Assembly: GCA_017481885.1 (NCBI GenBank)
Contig: JAFUOM010000105.1
Coordinates: forward strand, 1-36,576
Length of the DNA: 36,576 nucleotides
Source: Ruminococcus sp.
Lineage (GTDB): Bacteria; Bacillota; Clostridia; Oscillospirales; Acutalibacteraceae
Direction: 5' to 3'
The position numbers were made by a program, and so were the translations under genes. Positions 1-7,292 of this stretch are shown in pieces (the stretch's first letter is position 1; each line of letters opens with the position of its first letter). The notes beneath the pieces were generated by a model. That model saw nothing but the letters and a program-made list of their open reading frames with translations, had not been told where the DNA came from and made no database searches.

Positions 1-2209
1 GACAACCAACACCTTCGGTGCAAACGAGCTTAAGCTCGAAGATGACGAGTACACTCTCGAAGAACTCATAAAAAGTGCTATTGATAACGCAAAGAGTGCT
101 ATCAACGAGTGTGGTAAGCTTCAGGGCGAAGATGTGTTTGTTGGTCTGTCAGTCGGTCCGTGCGGTAAACTTTTAAAGCCACTTGGTGACCTTGATTTTG
201 AAGACGCAGTATCTGCTTTTTCAAAAACAATTTCACTCGGTGAAAAACACGGTGCTGACCTCATCATTATCGAAACAATGAGCGATACATACGAGGCAAA
301 GGCAGCACTGCTTGCAGCAAAAGAAAGCTCCGCACTCCCTGTATTTGTCACCGTTGCTTTTGACGAAAACAAAAAGCTTATGACCGGTGCATCCCCTCAG
401 GCTGTTGTTGCTTTGCTCGAAGCTTTGGGTGCAGATGCAATCGGAATCAACTGCGGTCTTGGTCCGCACCAGATGAAAGAGATAGCAGAAGAATACGTAA
501 AATACAGCTCAGTTCCTGTAATCGTCAGCCCAAATGCAGGTATGCCTAAATCTGAAAACGGCAAAACTGTCTACGATGTTGATGCAGACGAGTTCAGCAA
601 AGTGATGAAAGAAATCGCAGAGCTTGGTGTTCACGGATTAGGCGGTTGTTGCGGTACAACACCAGAGTATATCAAAGCGACAGTCAAGGCTACTAAGGAT
701 ATAGCAGCCCTTCCGATTAACCAAAACACCGACACTGTTGTGTCATCATATACAAAAGCAGTACGTTTTAAAGACACCCCTGTAATCGTCGGCGAGCGAA
801 TCAACCCGACAGGTAAAAAGAAGCTAAAAGAAGCACTGCGCGAAAACCGCCTTGACTACATTTTAAACGAGGCTGTTTCTCAGCAGGACAAGGGTGCCAA
901 GGTGCTCGACATCAACGTTGGACTTCCAGAAATCGATGAAGTAAAAATGCTCACAGACGTAGTTAAATCTGTACAGGCTGTAACTGATTTACCGCTCCAG
1001 CTCGATTCTTCTGACCCTGTTGCGTTAGAAAAGGCTATGCGTATTTACAACGGCAAACCGATGATTAACTCCGTCAACGGAAAGCAAAGCTCAATGGATG
1101 CTATCTTCCCGCTTGTCAAAAAGTACGGCGGTGTTGTAGTTGCTCTCACACTCGACGAAAACGGTATCCCAAAAACTGCTTTGGAGCGTGTAGCAATTGC
1201 AGAAAAGATTATCAAAGAAGCAAAAAAATACGGTATAAACAAAAAAGACATCGTTGTCGATGCCTTAGCAATGGCAGTAAGCTCCGACAAAAACAGCGCC
1301 AACACAACCATCGAATCCGTAAGAATGTTAACTGAGGAAATCGGTGTCAATACTATCTTAGGTGTGTCAAACATCTCGTTCGGTCTGCCTTGCAGAGAGA
1401 TGCTCAACTCAACATTTTTGACTCTATGCTTCGAAAACGGCTTAAGCTCAGCGATTATGAATCCGCTGTCAAGTAAAATGATGGAAGCATACTACAGCTA
1501 CTGTGCATTAAAAGGACTTGATAACAACTTCCTTAACTACATCAATTTTGCAAGCGGTAACGAAGAAGTCAGCAAAGTGTCCCAGTCAACCGAAATGACA
1601 CTTACTTACGCTATCGAAAAAGGTTTTAAAGACAAGGCGTATTCAATCGCACTTTCGCTTTTAGAAACCGAAAAACCGCTTGCTATTATCAACGAGAGAA
1701 TCATCCCTGCACTTAACACTGTCGGCTCAGGCTTTGAGAAAAACACAATTTTCTTGCCACAGCTTTTGATGAGTGCCGAAGCGGCAAAGTCGGCTTTTGA
1801 TGCAGTTAAAACCGCAATAGTTGAAAGCGATAACAAAAACAGCAATAAGATTGTACTGGCTACCGTTGAGGGTGACATCCACGATATTGGCAAAAACATC
1901 GTAAAGGTTCTGCTCCAAAACTACGGCTTTGACGTAATCGACCTTGGCAAAGACGTAAAACCTGAAACAGTGCTCAACGCAGTGATTGACAACGATGCAA
2001 CCTTGGTCGGACTTTCAGCCTTAATGACAACCACCGTTGTCGCAATGGAAAAGACAATCAAACTGTTAAAAGAGAAAGCACCACACGTCAAAACAGTAGT
2101 CGGCGGAGCGGTACTCACACAGGAGTACGCCGATATGATAGGTGCGTCGCACTACGCAAAGGACGCAATGGAAACCGTGCGATACGCACAGACCATTTTT
2201 GAAAAGTGA
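1..2209 (+). CDS. metH: Cobalamin-dependent methionine synthase (5' end missing)
   Basis: Transfers a methyl group from methyltetrahydrofolate through cobalamin to homocysteine, making methionine in the cytoplasm. The reading frame is open from base 2, so the gene starts before the window. Domains in order: the homocysteine methyltransferase barrel (TNTFGAN at the edge; zinc-ligand cysteines in GINCGLGP and GGCCGTTPE), the pterin-binding barrel (starts near VGERINPTGKKK, with LDINVGLP and QLDSSDP), the helical cap, and the B12-binding domain with the cobalt-ligand motif GDIHDIGKN. The protein stops right after the B12 domain, so the AdoMet-binding reactivation domain of E. coli MetH is absent. 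That is usual in Clostridia, where reactivation is thought to come from a separate protein. The next gene starts one base after the stop. Confidence 0.95.
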   Translation, partial: TTNTFGANELKLEDDEYTLEELIKSAIDNAKSAINECGKLQGEDVFVGLSVGPCGKLLKPLGDLDFEDAVSAFSKTISLGEKHGADLIIIETMSDTYEAKAALLAAKESSALPVFVTVAFDENKKLMTGASPQAVVALLEALGADAIGINCGLGPHQMKEIAEEYVKYSSVPVIVSPNAGMPKSENGKTVYDVDADEFSKVMKEIAELGVHGLGGCCGTTPEYIKATVKATKDIAALPINQNTDTVVSSYTKAVRFKDTPVIVGERINPTGKKKLKEALRENRLDYILNEAVSQQDKGAKVLDINVGLPEIDEVKMLTDVVKSVQAVTDLPLQLDSSDPVALEKAMRIYNGKPMINSVNGKQSSMDAIFPLVKKYGGVVVALTLDENGIPKTALERVAIAEKIIKEAKKYGINKKDIVVDALAMAVSSDKNSANTTIESVRMLTEEIGVNTILGVSNISFGLPCREMLNSTFLTLCFENGLSSAIMNPLSSKMMEAYYSYCALKGLDNNFLNYINFASGNEEVSKVSQSTEMTLTYAIEKGFKDKAYSIALSLLETEKPLAIINERIIPALNTVGSGFEKNTIFLPQLLMSAEAAKSAFDAVKTAIVESDNKNSNKIVLATVEGDIHDIGKNIVKVLLQNYGFDVIDLGKDVKPETVLNAVIDNDATLVGLSALMTTTVVAMEKTIKLLKEKAPHVKTVVGGAVLTQEYADMIGASHYAKDAMETVRYAQTIFEK

Positions 2210-2210
2210 T

Positions 2211-2885
2211 ATGGAAAAGCTGAACATTCTATATGAAGACAAGCACCTGATAGCGGTTGTAAAACCCTACGGTGTTTTGTCCCAAGGAAATGAAAACACA
2301 AAAAGCCTGTGCACCGATATAAGCTCGTATCTGAAAGAAAAAGGCGAAAGCGGTGAGGTTTACGTCATTCATCGTCTTGACAAAACCACAGGCGGAGTGA
2401 TGTTCTTTGCAAAAACAAAAGCGATGGCTTCTAAAATGAGCGCCCTTATCCAAAACGGCGATTTCCACAAAGTTTACTACGCTGTGATAAGTGGCAAGCT
2501 TGAGCACAACACAGGAGCATTAGCTGATTTGCTCTACCACGACAAAACAAAGAACAAAACCTATGTAGTAAAAAAAGAACGAAAAGGCGTAAAAATAGCA
2601 AAGCTGTGCTACGTTTCCCACGGTAACGCACAGTTTGAAGATAACGACGTCACAAAGGTCGAAGTGCTCCTCTTAACAGGCAGAACCCATCAGATTCGTG
2701 TGCAGTTTGCATCACGCAAACACCCACTCGTTGGCGACAGAAAATACGGAAGTGAAATTGCTTACAAAAACATCGCCTTGTGGAGTAGAGAAATCAACTT
2801 CAAGCATCCGTTCACCGGTGAACACATTAAAGTCACAGCTGACCCTGAGAGCGATATCTTCAACCTCGATTTCAGATTGTTTTAA
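2211..2885 (+). CDS. RluA-family pseudouridine synthase
   Basis: Converts specific uridines in rRNA or tRNA to pseudouridine. The 224-residue protein has the RluA family signature HRLDKTTGG at about residues 54-62, with Asp57 as the catalytic aspartate, and the later conserved segment GRTHQIRVQFA. It has no N-terminal S4 domain, so it is the short form of the family, and the RNA target cannot be told from sequence. I chose the ATG at 2211 because it follows the metH stop by one base. A longer in-frame start at 2142 would run deep into metH and has no family similarity. It is probably translated from the metH message by coupling. Confidence 0.9.
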   Translation: MEKLNILYEDKHLIAVVKPYGVLSQGNENTKSLCTDISSYLKEKGESGEVYVIHRLDKTTGGVMFFAKTKAMASKMSALIQNGDFHKVYYAVISGKLEHNTGALADLLYHDKTKNKTYVVKKERKGVKIAKLCYVSHGNAQFEDNDVTKVEVLLLTGRTHQIRVQFASRKHPLVGDRKYGSEIAYKNIALWSREINFKHPFTGEHIKVTADPESDIFNLDFRLF

Positions 2886-2954
2886 AACGCTTTTTACAGA
2901 CATTACTGAATAGCACGGCATATCTGAGCATAAAACGTAAATCTATATCAAATT

Positions 2955-2993
2955 GTAGGGTACGGCATCCTTGACGTACCGTGTGCGTAGCAC
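2955..2993. repeat. Intergenic palindromic element
   Basis: In the gap after the pseudouridine synthase, GGTACG (2959-2964) and CGTACC (2975-2980) form a perfect 6-bp inverted repeat around a 10-base loop, within a GC-rich patch that starts with TTGTAGGG and ends with GCACCC. Its look is that of a dispersed palindromic repeat rather than a terminator, because no T run follows. Only one copy is in the window, so repetition elsewhere is a guess. Confidence 0.35.
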
Positions 2994-3024
2994 CCACAGA
3001 AATACAAATCAAACATTACAACAA

Positions 3025-3055
3025 AACGGCGTGCCATTTCGGTACGCCGTTTTTG
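3025..3055. terminator. Bidirectional intrinsic terminator
   Basis: AACGGCGTGCC (3025-3035) pairs with GGTACGCCGTT (3041-3051) with one G-T wobble around a 5-base loop, followed by a T run. It lies between the convergent pseudouridine synthase and lipoprotein genes. A-rich sequence on the left gives U residues on the minus transcript too. Confidence 0.8.
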
Positions 3056-3072
3056 CTTTCTATATAACGCTG

Positions 3073-3477
3073 TTAATTCTCTTCTTCACCATAGACAGGT
3101 TCTTGATACACAAACTCGTCAATCTCTTCTCCGTCATCACTGATGCGAACGAGTGTATTTGAGTCCTTGATTTCAAAAACATATGTATTTCCATTTTGTA
3201 CAGTAGAAACCAGTTTTCCATCAATAATTTCATACGAGCCGTACTCAGCATATGACATCATTAGGCTCTGACCATAGTAAAAAGAGTTATCTTCTGTATC
3301 AATAGACACATATGGCTCAAGCATTATAGCCTGATCCGCTGTTGACACACCGGAGCTTCTCTCTTGAGCCAAATAAACTCCCGACTTAAGCTGTGCATCA
3401 GCAGACTGAGCACCACAACCGCACAACAGCACCATAACCATAATTACAACTGCTAATAATAAACTAATCTTTTTCAC
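3073..3477 (-). CDS. Small lipoprotein of unknown function
   Basis: A 134-residue protein with a lipoprotein signal peptide: a KK start, a hydrophobic stretch to about residue 18, then the lipobox LCGC with Cys21 as the lipidated residue. It would be exported and anchored to the outer face of the membrane. The rest is acidic and looks like a small beta-rich domain (repeated short Tyr/Ser strands, DGKLVSTVQNGN, NTLVRISDDGEEID). I do not recognise the family. The start is a GTG at 3475-3477 with AAAGG about 10 bases upstream; the overlapping ATG upstream is out of frame and ends at once. It stands alone on the minus strand and shares a terminator region with the preceding gene. Confidence 0.75.
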   Translation of the reverse strand: MKKISLLLAVVIMVMVLLCGCGAQSADAQLKSGVYLAQERSSGVSTADQAIMLEPYVSIDTEDNSFYYGQSLMMSYAEYGSYEIIDGKLVSTVQNGNTYVFEIKDSNTLVRISDDGEEIDEFVYQEPVYGEEEN

Positions 3478-3578
3478 ATCAACACATCCTTTCTCCTATA
3501 TGAAAATCATAGCACACAAAACTTTTAAAACTATAAACAAAATGTTAAGTTTACTCAAAAATTTCCTACTAAAATTGG

Positions 3579-3607
3579 TTGACAACTCAAGTGCTCAAGA
3601 TTATAAT
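3579..3607 (+). promoter_or_regulatory. Consensus promoter of the aspS operon
   Basis: TTGACA (3579-3584), a 17-base spacer, and TATAAT (3602-3607): a perfect vegetative sigma-factor promoter. Transcription would start near 3614, at the foot of the T-box Stem I. Such a strong constitutive promoter fits control by attenuation downstream. Confidence 0.9.
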
Positions 3608-3610
3608 GTA

Positions 3611-3827
3611 CTAGTGAAGACTCGGCTTTTGTGGAAAGCCTTTAAGGGAGTGCACGTCAGCGACTGAAAGCGTGCTAAGGTGAGTAGTAAGTACGGGAAC
3701 ACTTCATAGCGTATACTCAAAACTTTATATAAAAGCGGATGCATTTTTGCATCAACACGGGTGGCACCGCGGGTTTTATCGTTTAACTCGTCCCGAGAAT
3801 AGGCATACTATTCTCGGGACTTTTTTT
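3611..3827 (+). promoter_or_regulatory. T-box riboswitch, probably Asn-responsive
   Basis: Senses uncharged tRNA and lets transcription continue into aspS-gatA-gatB. Stem I spans about 3611-3709, closed by CTAGTGAAG (3611-3619) with CTTCATAG (3702-3709). Stem III is GATGCA (3738-3743) with TGCATC (3748-3753). The conserved T-box GGGTGGCACCGCGGG is at 3759-3773. The terminator is a perfect 12-bp stem, 3790-3801 with 3809-3820, followed by seven T. On the 3' side of Stem I the sequence GGGAAC (3695-3700) offers AAC (Asn) as specifier, overlapping GAA (Glu). The AAC reading is an inference from position and from the downstream genes; the T-box itself is certain. Confidence 0.95.
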
Positions 3828-3830
3828 ATG

Positions 3831-3952
3831 CGCCGAGCACCGTAGCCCTCACAAAGTCGAAGTCGAGTCTGCCTTTTCGTAGTTGACAAGGTCAACGAAG
3901 AAAAAGGTGCGAGACTGTGGACTTTTGAGGAGTAGCGGAGGTGAACGAGGCG
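3831..3952. repeat. Long imperfect hairpin between T-box and aspS
   Basis: About 120 bases that fold back on themselves: CCTCACAAAGTC (3847-3858) with GACTTTTGAGG (3920-3930), an AGTCT/AGACT pair, and GTTGAC (3884-3889 region) with GTCAAC near the centre, plus matching outer ends CGCC and GGCG. It is more GC-rich than its surroundings, has no start codon in a useful frame, and sits between the T-box terminator and the aspS ribosome site. It could be a REP- or MITE-like insertion, or a second leader structure. Confidence 0.6.
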
Positions 3953-4013
3953 TGATATCGCTGTCGCAGACCCACTAAATAATAAACAATCCTTAATGGG
4001 AGGTAATAAATTT

Positions 4014-6089
4014 ATGTACAGAACACTATTTTGTAACGACATACGTGAGAGTCACGTTGGCTCTACTGTAAGTCTTGCTGGCTGGGTTGACGTTATCCGT
4101 GACCACGGTGGCGTTATCTTCGTAGACCTCAGAGACTACACAGGTATCACACAGGTTGTCGTTCACGACGAAAAATTACTCGAAAATGTAAACCGTGAAA
4201 CTGTTATTTCAGTCACAGGCGTTGTTGAAAAGCGTGACCCGGAGACAGTTAACGAAAAGATTGCAACAGGTGACGTTGAGCTTGTTGCATGTACTCTTAC
4301 AGTGCTTGGCAGAAGCACAAATATGCTTCCGTTTGAAGTTTCAAACTCACGAGCTTCTAAAGACGAAATCCGTCTTAAGTACCGTTACCTTGATTTAAGA
4401 AACCCTAAGAACCACAACAATCTCGTTATGCGTTCAAAGATTATCCGTCATCTGCGTAACAAAATGGAAGAGAAAAACTTCCTTGATATGCAGACACCAA
4501 TCCTCACTGCATCTTCTCCAGAGGGTGCTCGTGACTTCTTAGTACCATCACGTAAGCATCCTGGCAAATTTTACGCTTTGCCACAGGCTCCACAGCAGTT
4601 CAAGCAGTTACTTATGGTATCAGGCTTTGACCGTTACTTCCAGGTAGCTCCGTGTTTCAGAGATGAAGACGCTCGTGCTGACCGTTCCCCTGGTGAGTTT
4701 TACCAGCTCGACTTTGAAATGGCTTTTGCTACACAGGAAGAAGTGCTCGACGTTTGCGAGGACGTAATCTACGATACATTCAAAACTTTCTCAGACAAGA
4801 AAGTTACTCCTAAGCCTTTCCGTCGTATCACATACGCTGACGCTATGATGACATACGGCTCAGATAAACCGGATTTACGCAACCCACTGACAATCTGCGA
4901 CTTAACAGACTTCTTCGCAAATGTTGCTTTCCCTGCATTCAAAGGCAAGCCGGTACGTGGTATCGTTGCTAACTGTCAGGGCAAATCTAAGAAGTTCTTT
5001 GAAGACTCTTTAAAGTACGCTACATCAACAGAAGTAGGTCTTGGCGGTCTTGGTTACATCACTTTAAAAGAAGGCGTGTTCGCAGGTCCTATCGCTAAGT
5101 TCTTGTCTGACGAGCAGAAAGTTGAAATTACAGAGCTTACAGGCGTTAAAGAGGGCGAAACACTCTTCTTCATCTGTGACGACAAGAAAAACGACACAGA
5201 GAAAAAGGCTGGTCACATTCGTACATGGCTTGCACAGCCTACTCAGCTTGACTTAATCAGAGATGACTCGTTTGAGTTCTGCTTCGTTGTTGACTTCCCT
5301 ATGTTCGAAGAAGACGAAGAAACAGGCGAAACAATCTTTACTCACAACCCATTCTCTATGCCACAGGGCGGTATGGAGTCACTTCTTACAAAGAAGCCTG
5401 AAGAAGTTCTTGCTTACCAGTATGACCTTGTTTGTAACGGTATCGAGCTTGCATCTGGTGCTGTTCGAAACCACGATATTGAGATTATGAAAAAAGCGTT
5501 TGAAATCGCAGGCTACGAAGAGAGTGAGCTCAAAAAGCGTTTCAACGCACTTTACACAGCGTTCCAGTACGGTGCACCACCACACGCAGGTATGGCTCCT
5601 GGTATCGATCGTATGGTTATGCTCCTTACAGACGAAGAAAAGATTTTAGACGTAATTGCATTCCCATTAAACGGTAACGCTCAGGATTTACTCTTAGGTG
5701 CTCCTTCTGAAGTTACTGACCAGCAGCTTGAAGACGTTCACCTTCTTGGCAACGGCTCTGCTTTAGCTCACAGAGGTGCAAAGACTTCTGCAAAGGGTGG
5801 CACAGCAAACAAGCGTTCAACATTCTCAAACACTCAGCAGTTAAACCAGCTTTCTCTTACTGACGAAGAAGAGACAGTAATGCAGGGCATTTTTGACTCA
5901 ATGAAAAAGAGCGAAGAAGCTTTAAAAGCTGTTGATACAGAAAACACAGAGCCTATGGTTCACGTTATGGAAATGACAAACGTTCTTCGTGAAGACAAAC
6001 GTGTTCAGCCGTTTACTCGTGAGAGCTTGCTCGAGTCAGCTCCACAGCGAAGCGACGACTCTTGGGTTGTTCCACGACTTGTAAAGTGA
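4014..6089 (+). CDS. aspS-gatC: Aspartyl-tRNA synthetase fused to GatC
   Basis: A 691-residue fusion. Residues 1 to about 578 are a complete bacterial-type AspRS: OB-fold anticodon domain (GWVDVIRDHGG), catalytic core with motif 2 (FRDEDARADR), inserted GAD domain, and motif 3 (GAPPHAGMAPGIDRMVMLL). His31 sits where non-discriminating bacterial AspRSs carry His and discriminating ones Leu, so it probably charges both tRNA(Asp) and tRNA(Asn). After a Gly/Ser/Lys linker (about 579-604), residues 605-691 match GatC: LSLTDEEE, VDTENTEPMVHV, NVLREDK, LLESAP and the end VVPRLVK. No separate gatC is present. The ATG at 4014 has GGGAGG 10 bases upstream; an in-frame ATG at 3996 overlaps that site. 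gatA follows 10 bases after the stop. Confidence 0.95.
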   Translation: MYRTLFCNDIRESHVGSTVSLAGWVDVIRDHGGVIFVDLRDYTGITQVVVHDEKLLENVNRETVISVTGVVEKRDPETVNEKIATGDVELVACTLTVLGRSTNMLPFEVSNSRASKDEIRLKYRYLDLRNPKNHNNLVMRSKIIRHLRNKMEEKNFLDMQTPILTASSPEGARDFLVPSRKHPGKFYALPQAPQQFKQLLMVSGFDRYFQVAPCFRDEDARADRSPGEFYQLDFEMAFATQEEVLDVCEDVIYDTFKTFSDKKVTPKPFRRITYADAMMTYGSDKPDLRNPLTICDLTDFFANVAFPAFKGKPVRGIVANCQGKSKKFFEDSLKYATSTEVGLGGLGYITLKEGVFAGPIAKFLSDEQKVEITELTGVKEGETLFFICDDKKNDTEKKAGHIRTWLAQPTQLDLIRDDSFEFCFVVDFPMFEEDEETGETIFTHNPFSMPQGGMESLLTKKPEEVLAYQYDLVCNGIELASGAVRNHDIEIMKKAFEIAGYEESELKKRFNALYTAFQYGAPPHAGMAPGIDRMVMLLTDEEKILDVIAFPLNGNAQDLLLGAPSEVTDQQLEDVHLLGNGSALAHRGAKTSAKGGTANKRSTFSNTQQLNQLSLTDEEETVMQGIFDSMKKSEEALKAVDTENTEPMVHVMEMTNVLREDKRVQPFTRESLLESAPQRSDDSWVVPRLVK

Positions 6090-6099
6090 GGTGTGTAAG

Positions 6100-7290
6100 A
6101 TGAAATATTATATGGTTAAATTTTCAGACAAAGGAACCATCGCAGTAGATGATACTATCCTTGTAAAAGGCGAGCTCTCCTGTGCAGGTTCACATATATT
6201 AGACGGTTACAAACCGCTTTTCTCAGCAGAAGCTGTTGAGAGATTAATCGCTAAAGGATACGAAATCGCAGGCAAAACTAATGTTGGTGAATTCTCACTT
6301 GATTTAGTTGGCGAGTTTTCATACTACAACGAGCTTGAAGATGGCGAAACACTCAAAGGTGCTGCCGCTGAGCTTGTAAAAAGTGGTGAAGTTAAAGCCG
6401 CTTTAGGTGTTGATATGAACGGTTCAACACGACGTGCTGCTGCTTTATCAGGTGTAGCTTTCCTAAAGCCAACATACGGCACAGTTTCACGTTACGGCGT
6501 TATCTCCTGTGCGGCAAGTGGCGAACAGCTCGGTGTTTACGCAAAGGATGCTGACGCAGTAGCTGAGATTATGACAGTTATCGCTGGTAACGATAAAAAA
6601 GACGGCACATCTTTAAGAAACGAGTCATACACATATAACACTAACGACGATGTTAAGGGTGCAAAAGTTTGCGTCGTAAAGGAGCTTTTTGACAAAGCTG
6701 ACGATACTGTAAAAGCTAACATCACTTCATACGCACAGTCACTCAAAGCTCAGGGCGTTGAGGTTGAAGAAATCTCCCTTGACTTTGTTGACATCGCTAA
6801 CACAGCGTGGCAGATTCTTATGTGTGCAGAAACCTGCAACAACGTTTCACGTTACGACGGCGTTAAATACGGCCACCGTAGCGAAAACTATAGAAACATC
6901 GACGAGCTGTACGTAAATTCACGTACAGAGGGCTTCAACTTCCTCACAAAGGCAGTTATCCTCTACGGCTCAGACGTACTTTCAAAGCACCGTTACGCTG
7001 ACTGCTACGACAAGGCTCTTAGAATCAGACGTCAGGTAGCTGATAAAATGAAAGAATTATTCTCTAAATACACTGCTGTGCTCACTCCTGCTTGTAGTAA
7101 AACAGAGTACGCACAGTACGATATCAAAGATGCTTTCACAAAAGTATTCGAAGAAAGCGTATTCACAGCAATCCCTAACCTTGTTGGTACACCTGCACTT
7201 GTTTCAAACGGTGTTCAGCTTATGGGTAATCATTTTGATGAGAGCAAGTTACTCTCAATTGCTAAAACCGTGGAAAGGAAAGGTGAATAA
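6100..7290 (+). CDS. gatA: GatA-like subunit, glutaminase site degenerate
   Basis: By position and homology the A subunit of Asp-tRNA(Asn) amidotransferase, which normally hydrolyses glutamine and passes ammonia to GatB. Conserved: GKTNVGEFS, LKPTYGTVSRYG, RYDGVKYGHR, SRTEGF, and NHFDES near the end. Departures: 396 residues against about 485 in the family, with roughly 65 missing at the N terminus; the catalytic Lys of VKDNI is Asp17 (IAVDDTI); the glycine/serine loop GGSSGGS holding the cis-Ser is replaced by ETLKGAA; only the nucleophile Ser (NGSTR) remains. The frame is intact and the ATG at 6100 has GAGG 8 bases upstream, just after the aspS stop, so this is not a sequencing truncation. 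It is probably structural, or uses another nitrogen source. GTG at 6091 is a less likely start. Confidence 0.88.
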   Translation: MKYYMVKFSDKGTIAVDDTILVKGELSCAGSHILDGYKPLFSAEAVERLIAKGYEIAGKTNVGEFSLDLVGEFSYYNELEDGETLKGAAAELVKSGEVKAALGVDMNGSTRRAAALSGVAFLKPTYGTVSRYGVISCAASGEQLGVYAKDADAVAEIMTVIAGNDKKDGTSLRNESYTYNTNDDVKGAKVCVVKELFDKADDTVKANITSYAQSLKAQGVEVEEISLDFVDIANTAWQILMCAETCNNVSRYDGVKYGHRSENYRNIDELYVNSRTEGFNFLTKAVILYGSDVLSKHRYADCYDKALRIRRQVADKMKELFSKYTAVLTPACSKTEYAQYDIKDAFTKVFEESVFTAIPNLVGTPALVSNGVQLMGNHFDESKLLSIAKTVERKGE

Positions 7291-7292
7291 TT

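Noticed and set aside
3618-3621. GAC near the 5' side of Stem I as an Asp specifier for the T-box
   Set aside because: The specifier lies on the 3' side of the Stem I internal loop; this triplet is on the 5' strand near the closing helix.
6091-7290. That the short GatA is a truncation caused by a frameshift or missed start
   Set aside because: aspS ends 10 bases upstream, so there is no room for the missing N terminus, the reading frame is open throughout, and the altered residues are internal, not at a break.
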